Shown here one piece after another: positions 7,137 through 13,655 of a DNA stretch of 27,767 bases. Position 1 is the stretch's first letter, and each line of letters begins with the position of its first letter. The stretch is from positions 1 through 27,767 of the forward strand of contig JAEZQV010000138.1 in the NCBI GenBank assembly GCA_023441125.1, in the 5' to 3' direction. Under the pieces are notes generated by a model, which saw only the letters and a program-made list of their open reading frames with translations, was not told the origin of the DNA and made no database searches. The position numbers and the translations under genes are program-made. This stretch comes from Bacillota bacterium (GTDB taxonomy: Bacteria > Bacillota_C > Negativicutes > Sporomusales > Sporomusaceae).

Positions 7137-7760
7137 CTACGCTATAAACTTACGGGCTGCGTCCACGGCTGCGGGAGCATCTTCGCAATAGGCGTCCGCG
7201 CCGATTTTTTCGGCAAAGGCCGGGGTTACCGGGGCGCCGCCAACCAGCGTTTTAATCGGCAGGCCCTGCTCCCGGATGGCTTTTACCACTTCGCCCATTG
7301 CCGGCATAGTGGTTGTCAGCAAAGCCGACATGGCGATAACGCCGGCATTTTTTTCCGTGGCCGCCTGCAGGAATTTTTCAGTATCGGCATCCATACCGAC
7401 ATCGATTACTTCAAAACCGGCACCTTCCATGATCATCGCCACCAGATTCTTGCCGATGTCATGCAAGTCGCCCTTGACCGTGCCAATAACGACCGTACCT
7501 CTGGTGGCGGCAGTTCCTTGGGCAAGATGCGGCTTCAGTTCATCCAGCCCTGCTTTCATGGCCTGAGCCGCCAGCAGCATCTCCGGCACAAACAGATCGC
7601 CGGCGCTAAACCGCTTGCCCACTTCATCCATCGCACTGATAAGACCATTATTTAATACCTGGGTCAAGTCGGTGCCGGCGGCGATTTCCTGCTTGACCAG
7701 GTCAACCACAAGATCATCCTCGAATTCAATAACTGCTTCATAGATTTTTTCCACACTCAT
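7137..7760 (-). CDS. Corrinoid protein, MttC-like, partner of the MttB homologue
   Basis: A 207-residue methyl-carrying corrinoid protein. The cap domain spans about residues 1-85 and the B12-binding domain 88-205. The base-off/His-on motif is D98-L-H100-D-I-G103 within KGDLHDIGKN. The LLTTTMP stretch and GGAPVTPAF loop near residues 150-180 complete the site. The ATG at 7760 has an AAGGGGG ribosome site 7-8 bases upstream. It sits 33 bases after the TAG of the mttB-like gene and in the same frame. It would accept a methyl group from that enzyme and donate it to the MtgA-like enzyme encoded next. It ends in TAG followed, six codons on, by TGA. No reductive activator (RamA or RACo) is seen in the window; one must be encoded elsewhere. 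Confidence 0.92.
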   Translation of the reverse strand: MSVEKIYEAVIEFEDDLVVDLVKQEIAAGTDLTQVLNNGLISAMDEVGKRFSAGDLFVPEMLLAAQAMKAGLDELKPHLAQGTAATRGTVVIGTVKGDLHDIGKNLVAMIMEGAGFEVIDVGMDADTEKFLQAATEKNAGVIAMSALLTTTMPAMGEVVKAIREQGLPIKTLVGGAPVTPAFAEKIGADAYCEDAPAAVDAARKFIA

Positions 7761-7793
7761 TATCTTGTCCCCCTTAAATTTATCTGTCAGGCA

Positions 7794-9236
7794 CTATAGT
7801 TCCCACTTGGCGTCCCCGGCTACCAGGCCGGGGAAATGGCTGCGGATTCTGGCATCCAGTTCAGCCGGGAATCTGGCCGGATTTTCTTTGCTGAGAATGT
7901 CGGCCGCCTCACGCATCGCCCGGGTCTGATAATCGGTCCGGCCTTCGTTCTCCCACCGGCCGCGCATTTCTCTGGTGGCTACCGTCGGCAGTACCGCCGT
8001 TGTGCGCATTTTCTTAACAGTATGCTTTTCGCTCATATAACTGCCGCCCGGTCCGACTTTGGCAATCAGGTCCAGGCAGAGATTTTCTTCACTGAACTCC
8101 ATACCCCGTTTGATCCGTTTCAAATTCATGGCAATCTCACTGTCGGTAACGGCTTTGCCGAAATCAAAAGCCATCAGGCTGCCCAAGAGCCCGCCCATAT
8201 TAAACAGGCTGGCCCCGGACAGCAGAGCGCCCGTTGTATTCATGCCTGTTTCATAACCGCTCTGGGCATCATTCAAATGGGAATTAGTGAGACCGATATA
8301 GCCGCCGGACGGCACATTATAATAATTAGCCATTTCGGTATGGCCCATTTGCAATATGCCTGTTTCAATGGCGCCGGGCGCATAGTTGCCGGTACGCATA
8401 TCGGCCACGGTAGACAGGACGGCATAGATCATGGGCGCGCCGGGGCGGATGCTCTGGATCAGGGTAGACAACGCCAGAAATTCAGCATTGCCCAGCGTCA
8501 CGGTAGCAGGCAGACTCATCGGCGAGGTCAGGCCGGCGTTGGGAACAATCGTGCCATATACCGGCAGTCCCTGTTCCACAAGATAAATGACGGCCTCGGT
8601 GGACTCAACGTCCATAGTCAGCGGCGCCACCATCGGGCAATAATGATGGTTGATAAACGGCCGTTCCCGGTAAGCGGCTTTGCTGCCGGCAATCAATTCA
8701 CCCAATTCCAGCACCTGCGCCAGGTCCTTCATGTTCGGCGTGTTGCTGCGCACGGGTTTCTTGCAGTTCTTCAGGGCCGGATAAAAACGGGAGAGACTGA
8801 ATTGTCCCGGCGGCGCATCTTCGGCTAAGGTCGAAATCGAGAAGACATCAAAGCCGGGCAGTTCATTGATTAAATAGGCAATATTGGCGATATCGGCCGA
8901 GGTAGCCCGACGCTCTTCCCCGGTCTTGGGATCAATGATATTGGGTGCCGAACTGCCGGTAACGACCACCGGACCATCCTCAGGCAATACTTTGTCAAAT
9001 TTGGGGTCCTGCGCGGTGAAGGTGTAGGTCGGCGCAAAGGACTGCCTGGCTTGTTCCACGACCGCCGCCGGAAATTTAACCAGTCCGCTGCCGGTATCCA
9101 CCTTACAGCCGATTTTGGCAAAGATGGCCCGCGCCTTGTCATTATGGACCAGTATGCCAACATTCTCCAGCAGTTCCAAGGATGCTGCATGGATCCGCCC
9201 AACCTGGTCATCAGTGAAAAATCTGGTAAAATGCAT
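7794..9236 (-). CDS. MttB-superfamily methyltransferase lacking an internal amber codon
   Basis: A 480-residue member of the trimethylamine methyltransferase (MttB, COG5598) superfamily. These enzymes move a methyl group from a methylated or quaternary amine to a corrinoid protein. The whole length is open, so no pyrrolysine is encoded internally. It therefore belongs to the non-pyrrolysine branch that includes glycine betaine, proline betaine and carnitine demethylases, rather than to trimethylamine MttB. The region equivalent to the pyrrolysine site should lie near GLTNSHLNDAQSGYE (about residues 317-332). I chose the ATG at 9236 with a GGGGGG site 7 bases upstream. The substrate is unknown. 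The kinase and transporter in the same operon hint at a substrate different from glycine betaine. Its stop is TAG, and the reading frame continues openly into the corrinoid gene. Confidence 0.9.
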   Translation of the reverse strand: MHFTRFFTDDQVGRIHAASLELLENVGILVHNDKARAIFAKIGCKVDTGSGLVKFPAAVVEQARQSFAPTYTFTAQDPKFDKVLPEDGPVVVTGSSAPNIIDPKTGEERRATSADIANIAYLINELPGFDVFSISTLAEDAPPGQFSLSRFYPALKNCKKPVRSNTPNMKDLAQVLELGELIAGSKAAYRERPFINHHYCPMVAPLTMDVESTEAVIYLVEQGLPVYGTIVPNAGLTSPMSLPATVTLGNAEFLALSTLIQSIRPGAPMIYAVLSTVADMRTGNYAPGAIETGILQMGHTEMANYYNVPSGGYIGLTNSHLNDAQSGYETGMNTTGALLSGASLFNMGGLLGSLMAFDFGKAVTDSEIAMNLKRIKRGMEFSEENLCLDLIAKVGPGGSYMSEKHTVKKMRTTAVLPTVATREMRGRWENEGRTDYQTRAMREAADILSKENPARFPAELDARIRSHFPGLVAGDAKWEL

Positions 9237-9280
9237 TGTGAATCCCCCCAACTGTTTTACAATATTTACGGCTCGGCTAT

Positions 9281-9580
9281 TTACATAGCTGCATTCGAGC
9301 CGGTGTTACGCCAGGAATCCGGTAAATAGCTCAGCCTGCTCCGGCCATAAGCGGTGATCTTGTATTTCTGCTGCAGCAAGCCGGCTGCGTCTAAGGCCAA
9401 ATCGGTTACCTCCACCAGTCCGACAGCCCGCATGGATTCCAAATGCAATTCGATGATGGAGCGGGTAAACTGCCCCTCGCCGCCATACTCAGACTGTAAA
9501 TGCTGCATAATTTCCTGGTCAGACAGGCTGGCATTCTGTGAAATCAAATGGAGAATTCTGAATCTCATCGGCAGTTTCAT
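9281..9580 (-). CDS. Small winged-helix-like protein, probable regulator
   Basis: A 99-residue protein. Residues 1-80 look like a winged helix-turn-helix: RFRILHLISQNASLSDQEIM, then a second helix beginning FTRSIIELHLESM, a VGLVEVT strand and a YKITAYGRSRLSY wing. This resembles PadR- or MarR-like minimal DNA-binding domains. No ligand or cofactor motif is visible. I chose the ATG at 9580 because a GGGAGGG site lies upstream; longer in-frame starts would run into the transporter gene. It sits 14 bases after the transporter stop and 44 bases before the mttB-like start, inside the operon. It could be a local repressor of the operon. The fold assignment is by eye, and another small domain is possible. 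Confidence 0.6.
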   Translation of the reverse strand: MKLPMRFRILHLISQNASLSDQEIMQHLQSEYGGEGQFTRSIIELHLESMRAVGLVEVTDLALDAAGLLQQKYKITAYGRSRLSYLPDSWRNTGSNAAM

Positions 9581-9594
9581 AACGCGTCCCTCCC

Positions 9595-10596
9595 TTAGCG
9601 GTTGCGCAACTGAATAAGTTCTTTGGGATTGGCTACCACCAGCAGCGTACCAACGGTAATAACGACAGAACCAACAAGCAGTGTTGTAGTCAAGGCCAGA
9701 TCGGTCAGCAGCCAGCCGAAAAATACCGACCACAGCGCATACGTTATATTGAGGGCCATAGCCCGGCCGACACCGGTCATGTTGAGCGCCCGGTACCAGG
9801 CCAAGTAGGACAGGCCGCCCAGGAAACCGGCTAACGCTACATAGTAAAGGCTCTGCTCTTTAAACGCATCCCAGAAAATAATCAGGCCGGCCGCCACCGG
9901 CAGCACCCCCACCAGATAAACAACAAAAGAGGTTGCCTCGCGAATGCCGATCGCAATATCGGGATCGACCATATCCATCCCGAAGGTGGACAGGACGCCT
10001 TCCATGCCCCAGCCAAAAGTGGCTAAGAGCGCCAGGCCCAGCCCCAGGTAAAAGTGGGGAAACTCTCCCTCCGGCGGCGTGTAGCCGACCACAATGGCGC
10101 CGATGATGCATAAGATAATCCCCAGCCATACCCGCGGCGTAATTTTCTCTTTTAGTAAAAATACCGCCAGTATGGCGCCTACGGCCGGATAGGCGGCGGT
10201 AATGGCCAGAGCGTAAGAGGCGCCTGCCATGTTAATGCCCATCATATAGCCGGACATGGCTATCGGGCCGCCAAACAGGGATGCCAGACAAACGATCATG
10301 CCCGGTTTGGTAGCTAAGGTCCGGCCATATTCCCGCCAGCGGCCGGTAAACAAATTATAAAGAAACAGCCACAACCCGGCAAAGCCGTCATGCATGGCCG
10401 CGCCGGCCAGCGGCGCCGCATACAGCGATGCACCGCCGGTAAAAGGCGACATGGCCAGTGCCATACCCAGAATAACCCCGTCCAGACCCCAGGTAGCGCC
10501 GGAAATAACGCCCCATAATAAACCGGTCTTGGCATGTGACAATTCCCGCTTGCTTTTCAGTTCCTGTACTTTGCCGGCAACACTTATATCGGCCAT
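9595..10596 (-). CDS. EamA-family (DMT superfamily) transporter
   Basis: A 333-residue inner-membrane protein with about ten hydrophobic segments arranged as two EamA repeats. Segments in the first half include LLWGVISGATWGLDGVILGM and GASYALAITAAYPAVGAILA, ending with the FLLKEKITPRVWLGIILCII signature. The second half has YLGLGLALLATFGWGMEGVL and, near the end, ALWSVFFGWLL. DMT permeases move metabolites, amino acids or quaternary amines. Placed between the kinase and the methyltransferase genes, this one probably imports the methylated substrate or exports the demethylated product. The ATG at 10596 has a GGAGGAGG site. It lies 34 bases after the kinase stop in the same operon. The direction of transport and the ligand cannot be read from the sequence. 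Confidence 0.87.
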   Translation of the reverse strand: MADISVAGKVQELKSKRELSHAKTGLLWGVISGATWGLDGVILGMALAMSPFTGGASLYAAPLAGAAMHDGFAGLWLFLYNLFTGRWREYGRTLATKPGMIVCLASLFGGPIAMSGYMMGINMAGASYALAITAAYPAVGAILAVFLLKEKITPRVWLGIILCIIGAIVVGYTPPEGEFPHFYLGLGLALLATFGWGMEGVLSTFGMDMVDPDIAIGIREATSFVVYLVGVLPVAAGLIIFWDAFKEQSLYYVALAGFLGGLSYLAWYRALNMTGVGRAMALNITYALWSVFFGWLLTDLALTTTLLVGSVVITVGTLLVVANPKELIQLRNR

Positions 10597-10630
10597 GACT
10601 CTACCTCCTCCAAGCTGAATTGGCCACTGG

Positions 10631-11824
10631 TTAAATGGCTTGGATCATTGCGGCAATTTCGGCTTTATGCTTTTCAATCCACTTCATCAAGCGAACATTG
10701 TGCGATAAGTAGGCAATATACTCATACTCGTTCAAGTTGGACCCGGTGTAATACGCACAGATATCCCAGTTCACCAGATACAGGTTGGCTGCCGCCATCA
10801 TGGTGGGGAAATATTCTTTTTCCTCGGCCGTTAAGGGCGTGAGTCCGCCCAGTTCCTGCAATTTGCGCTGATAGGCCGTAAGGAAGATGGAGCATTTGTC
10901 CAGCCGCAGCACGCCGTCGGTTTCGTCATCCCAGGAACTGCAGAAATAAGCCAGCGACAGACAGACATCAAACAGTCTGAGTTCAATTTTTGACCAGTCG
11001 AAATCAAACAGTCCGGTTGCCTTGTTGTTCAGGTATTTCAAATTACCGGGATGAAAGTCATTATGGCAGGGGTTGAACGGCATCTGCCGCCAGGCAGCAT
11101 CCGGTATCTGGGAAGTTTGCAGCACTTCGAGAATGGCTTCCAGTTGTTTTACATAGTAAGCATGATACTTGGTATTCAGGTCGCGGCCGGCAAACTCCTT
11201 ATAGACTTCTGCTCTGGTCGGCAAAAACTCCATAATTTTGGGTTCGATCCGTTCCAGACCCTCAGGATCAAAGTAGCGCGACGCGTTGTGGAACAAGGCC
11301 AGTACTTCGGCGGCGCTGGCATACTCGTCATCATTGCAGTTGGGGTTGTCCCAGGTATATTTGTCTTCACCCGGCAGGTACTGATAGATGGCGTAATAAT
11401 CGGCTGCTTCACCGCTTGAGGCTTTAATATAGGTCTTTTGCTCTTTGGTACGGATCAGTCCGGCTGCCAGTGACAAGCCATTGGCAATGGAAAAATCGAT
11501 AAGTTTATGTTCAAACAGAATTTCCTTGTCGGTGATACCGCTTTTATACTTGCGGACAAAATACTCCTGTCGGGCACCGCCATTTTCAACATAAATGCCA
11601 AAACTTCTGTTGACATAGCCGCCAAAAATTTCGTAGACCTCAACTACTTTGCCAATATCATAATTTTCTTCGATCAGTTCTATAATCTGTGTGCGGAGCA
11701 AAGCAACATCCATGGACGCATAAACACTGTCGGCAATTGACTTTAAAATTTGACTTTGCGAGAACAACTCCACCGTTTTTTCCAAACTCATTTTCTCCAA
11801 GTGAAACATCCGGTTTGTATCCAT
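10631..11824 (-). CDS. APH-fold small-molecule kinase (choline/homoserine kinase-like)
   Basis: First gene of the methyltransferase operon, 397 residues. It is an aminoglycoside-phosphotransferase-fold kinase. The catalytic Brenner loop is CHNDFHPGN (aspartate and asparagine present) near residue 250. The metal-binding DFD motif follows at GLFDFDWSK. A lysine at FVRKYKSG could hold the ATP phosphates. Family members phosphorylate hydroxyl groups of choline, homoserine, hydroxylysine or methylthioribose; none can be picked from sequence alone. The ATG at 11824 has an AAAGGAG site. A kinase is not part of the described MttB systems, so its position suggests either that the substrate or product carries a hydroxyl group (for example a methylated amino alcohol) or that phosphorylation traps it in the cell. 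Confidence 0.82.
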   Translation of the reverse strand: MDTNRMFHLEKMSLEKTVELFSQSQILKSIADSVYASMDVALLRTQIIELIEENYDIGKVVEVYEIFGGYVNRSFGIYVENGGARQEYFVRKYKSGITDKEILFEHKLIDFSIANGLSLAAGLIRTKEQKTYIKASSGEAADYYAIYQYLPGEDKYTWDNPNCNDDEYASAAEVLALFHNASRYFDPEGLERIEPKIMEFLPTRAEVYKEFAGRDLNTKYHAYYVKQLEAILEVLQTSQIPDAAWRQMPFNPCHNDFHPGNLKYLNNKATGLFDFDWSKIELRLFDVCLSLAYFCSSWDDETDGVLRLDKCSIFLTAYQRKLQELGGLTPLTAEEKEYFPTMMAAANLYLVNWDICAYYTGSNLNEYEYIAYLSHNVRLMKWIEKHKAEIAAMIQAI

Positions 11825-11863
11825 TGTTTTCTCCTTTCAAACCATAAAATAACTACCAGCGGC

Positions 11864-11940
11864 TGGAATATGACCTGTCCGGACTGTGGGAGCTTGCCTG
11901 CCTGACGCCATCGGCTGCCCCTCTTTTTTTCAATATTCCA
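11864..11940 (-). ncRNA. Candidate structured leader RNA of the methyltransferase operon
   Basis: In the untranslated leader of the kinase gene, TGGAATAT (11940-11933 on the minus strand) pairs perfectly with ATATTCCA (11871-11864). This closes a 77-base element. Inside it GGGGC can pair with GCTCC, GCC-GAT-GGC forms a small hairpin, and GTCCGGAC is self-complementary. I do not recognise a known riboswitch class; cobalamin and tetrahydrofolate consensus boxes are absent. On the plus strand the same region ends in seven T residues, so a plus-strand terminator is the alternative reading. Confidence 0.35.
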
Positions 11941-11957
11941 AATCGTTTTCTGACTAG

Positions 11958-11985
11958 ATTATAGCATGCAGGTATTGGTGATAAA
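11958..11985 (-). promoter_or_regulatory. Possible promoter of the methyltransferase operon
   Basis: TATAAT at 11963-11958 on the minus strand is a perfect -10 box. TTTATC, 16 bases upstream, is a poor -35 box, suggesting the need for an activator. It would give a leader of about 130 bases before the kinase ATG. Confidence 0.35.
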
Positions 11986-12343
11986 TTGATACATTCCTGC
12001 TTGTTTTAACACAATCCTCTTAATTCCACAGACTTTTCTGAAGGTTCATTCTTTCACTATTTTTTGTTATTATTTTCTTATTGTGGAAGTAGTTTCCTAT
12101 TTTTGCAGAACTAATTTTATCATAACTATATTATTGAAACCGAGCTTTATAAACAAATGTTACTATGACGAACTAACAAAAATCACGATGATAACGGCGG
12201 CTTTCCTGCTTGACAGCAAAGGCACTTACCTCTTTCTCCCGCAACCAGTATCCCTCGGATGAAACGAATCCGGCCCGGTTAAGTCGCCTCCTTTCCCTGA
12301 TTTGAAAAAATATTGCCGTGTTCAAACTTCATCTAACCGTTAT

Positions 12344-12487
12344 TCAAGCAAGAATCATGCCATCAGCTTGATCACCGAAATTCATGCCGGCGATCTGATT
12401 CTTTACCTGCCTGAAAAGTAAATACGCCATGTGGACTAAATCAAATTCGACTTTATAAGTCAAAATTGCCATAATCTTCTGCATCAT
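12344..12487 (-). CDS. Doubtful small ORF, 47 residues
   Basis: An open frame of 47 codons starts at the ATG at 12487 and ends in TGA at 12344. The frame stays open about 22 codons upstream of that ATG. Its composition (MMQKIMAILTYKVEFDLVHM, then a KNQIAGMNF segment) is protein-like, but no ribosome site precedes the ATG. The upstream part overlaps the 12508-12556 hairpin. It is not recognised, and may be a decayed gene fragment or chance. Confidence 0.2.
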   Translation of the reverse strand: MMQKIMAILTYKVEFDLVHMAYLLFRQVKNQIAGMNFGDQADGMILA

Positions 12488-12507
12488 GTAAGGCCGGGAG
12501 ATTCCTG

Positions 12508-12556
12508 TACAGCTAACGAATATTACCTGACGGCTAATCAGGTATCGTAAGCTGTA
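12508..12556. ncRNA. Compound hairpin, possible RNA structure
   Basis: An inner perfect stem TACCTGA (12524-12530) with TCAGGTA (12538-12544) is enclosed by TACAGCTAACGA (12508-12519) with TCGTAAGCTGTA (12545-12556), which match at 11 of 12 positions. A 4-base bulge lies on the left arm. It sits 257 bases upstream of the proline-rich gene. Confidence 0.35.
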
Positions 12557-12628
12557 TCAAATCCATGCATCCTATTGGTCCACAAGTAAACATCGGCGAT
12601 GAGTGTACTTACTTTTTTTCAGTATTAA

Positions 12629-12666
12629 AAAAGCAGGGATGTTTCGGACTAAACATCCCTGCTTTT
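12629..12666. terminator. Bidirectional-looking rho-independent terminator
   Basis: A 16-base-pair perfect stem (AAAAGCAGGGATGTTT and its complement) surrounds the loop CGGACT. T residues follow on the plus side and a T-rich tract on the minus side. No gene ends nearby on either strand, so it may terminate an unannotated small RNA or act as an attenuator. Confidence 0.65.
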
Positions 12667-12709
12667 ATGTTTGGATAGCCTAAGCTTTTTCAGTACTATT
12701 GGACAAAAA

Positions 12710-12739
12710 TTGCAATATATTAACTAACGAAGGTATAAA
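12710..12739 (+). promoter_or_regulatory. Possible promoter of the proline-rich gene
   Basis: TTGCAA at 12710-12715 and TATAAA at 12734-12739 are spaced by 18 bases and lie about 75 bases before the ATG at 12813. Both boxes are one or two bases off consensus. Confidence 0.35.
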
Positions 12740-12812
12740 ACGCCTGCCACCGCAGACCCTATACAATAGAATGTAGTGTTTTTCGAAAGCCAAAAATAAA
12801 GAGGTGTCTGTT

Positions 12813-13097
12813 ATGCAAGAAACCAAGCCGACCCCGGTACCGCCGGTTCAGCCTGTCACACCGGTACCACCGGCAACTCCCGGTTTTACTTTACTCCACG
12901 AACTTCATAATCTGTTTATCAGAAAAGCCGCCCTCCGGGATCAGGAGGCATCTTCCCTGCTGCAGCCGCAGCCCCCCGGACCGGCAAGTATCACGGACAG
13001 TCTGGAGACAGGCAAATTAACAAAATTCATCCGCTATATCCGGACTGGAATTTTGCCGCTGGCAGTATTGGCCGCCACCTACAGGCAATTGCTGTAA
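12813..13097 (+). CDS. Small proline-rich hypothetical protein
   Basis: The 94-residue protein is not recognised. Residues 4-24 are a proline/valine/threonine-rich stretch (PTPVPPVQPVTPVPP) that is likely disordered. Residues 25-50 form a charged helix (LLHELHNLFIRKAALRDQEA). The C-terminal 25 residues contain a moderately hydrophobic helix (KFIRYIRTGILPLAVLAATY) that could touch a membrane. There is no signal peptide and no cysteine. The ATG at 12813 has a GAGG site 8 bases upstream; the GTG at 12804 is less likely because it lies within that site. The gene is isolated, with its own promoter-like sequence and two downstream hairpins, so it is a monocistronic unit. A role in the spore or cell surface is conceivable, but nothing proves it. 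Confidence 0.6.
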   Translation: MQETKPTPVPPVQPVTPVPPATPGFTLLHELHNLFIRKAALRDQEASSLLQPQPPGPASITDSLETGKLTKFIRYIRTGILPLAVLAATYRQLL

Positions 13098-13106
13098 AAA
13101 CCGTTA

Positions 13107-13147
13107 CCAACAGGAACTTGCCGGTCACCGGGTTCCTGTTGGTTGTT
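13107..13147 (+). terminator. Terminator after the proline-rich gene
   Basis: CCAACAGGAAC (13107-13117) pairs exactly with GTTCCTGTTGG (13132-13142), followed by TTGTTT. It starts 10 bases after the stop codon. Confidence 0.65.
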
Positions 13148-13179
13148 TCGCTAACCTGCCGGATAAACAACTAGCTACC

Positions 13180-13207
13180 AAGGCTCGCAATGAGCCGTTT
13201 TTCTTTG
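13180..13207 (+). terminator. Second rho-independent terminator
   Basis: GGCTC (13182-13186) and GAGCC (13192-13196) form a 5-base-pair stem followed by GTTTTTCTTT on the plus strand. It backs up the preceding hairpin and shields the convergent VOC gene. Confidence 0.5.
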
Positions 13208-13243
13208 CCTTGAAAATATCCCGGTCCTTCCCCGCAGCGCTTA

Positions 13244-13651
13244 CTATTTTTTAAAGGATTCGTACACAACTTGGTACTCCTGGGTCGGCGGAATGGATTT
13301 ATATACATAAACATGGACGCCGCTGGGATCATTGACAACAAAGCTGCGTTCACCCCAGGGCTTATCCTGCAGGTCCTGGCAGATTTCAATGCCGGCTTCT
13401 TTTAGACGGAGGTACTCGGCATCCACATCGGCTACTTCCAAAGAGACAATAATACCGGAGCCATGAAAGAAATCGCCGGCATCCCGCTGCGGTTTGCTGA
13501 AGCTAATGCCAGCCGACATCCCGGGCGCCATGAGTTCAATATACCAGTCACTTTCATACACCAACTGGAAACCGAAATATTTAATATAAAAGTCCCTGCA
13601 TTCCACCATCTTATCTGTATTGATTGTGGTATCAAACCGTTTTATCTCCAT
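13244..13651 (-). CDS. VOC-superfamily (glyoxalase/bleomycin resistance-like) protein
   Basis: A 135-residue protein of the vicinal oxygen chelate fold, made of two beta-alpha-beta-beta-beta units. The first unit is about residues 1-60, with FYIKYFGFQLVYESDWYIEL. The second begins GIIVSLEVADVDAEYLRLKE and ends with RSFVVNDPSGVHVYVYKSIP. The DPSG turn near the C-terminus is typical of glyoxalase-like VOC proteins. Metal ligands are not obvious: the usual N-terminal histidine is absent. The enzyme activity is therefore uncertain; such proteins range from dioxygenases to antibiotic-binding proteins. The ATG at 13651 lies 4 bases after the stop of the PHP gene, with a GGGAGG site, so the two form an operon. 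It ends TAG-TAA, a tandem stop. Confidence 0.8.
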   Translation of the reverse strand: MEIKRFDTTINTDKMVECRDFYIKYFGFQLVYESDWYIELMAPGMSAGISFSKPQRDAGDFFHGSGIIVSLEVADVDAEYLRLKEAGIEICQDLQDKPWGERSFVVNDPSGVHVYVYKSIPPTQEYQVVYESFKK

Positions 13652-13655
13652 AACA

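Larger units (their letters stand above)
11986..12709. other. Largely non-coding interval with hairpins
   Basis: This AT-richer stretch has no convincing gene. It contains one doubtful small ORF (12344-12487, minus), a compound hairpin at 12508-12556 and a strong terminator-type hairpin at 12629-12666. A short open plus-strand frame around 12263-12420 lacks a start and ribosome site. The stretch may be a remnant of lost genes or a small-RNA locus. Confidence 0.5.

Noticed and set aside
7836..8828. 330-codon open frame on the plus strand
   Set aside because: It lies wholly antisense to the conserved mttB-like gene, has no ribosome site or family resemblance, and its composition is that of a reversed GC-rich gene.
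7794..9236. Internal pyrrolysine codon in the MttB homologue, as in trimethylamine MttB
   Set aside because: The 480-codon frame contains no internal TAG, and the region equivalent to the pyrrolysine site is encoded by sense codons. Only the terminal TAG remains of interest.
9581..9733. Longer version of the small winged-helix-like protein
   Set aside because: The extra 51 codons overlap the end of the transporter gene, and a good ribosome site precedes the ATG at 9580.
11872..11930. Cobalamin riboswitch in the methyltransferase operon leader
   Set aside because: The conserved cobalamin boxes (such as the GCCACTG core) are not present, so the element is reported only as an unassigned structure.
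12263..12420. Plus-strand open frame of about 50 codons ending AGDLILYLPEK
   Set aside because: It has no ATG, no ribosome site and no recognisable family, and it overlaps another weak ORF on the opposite strand.
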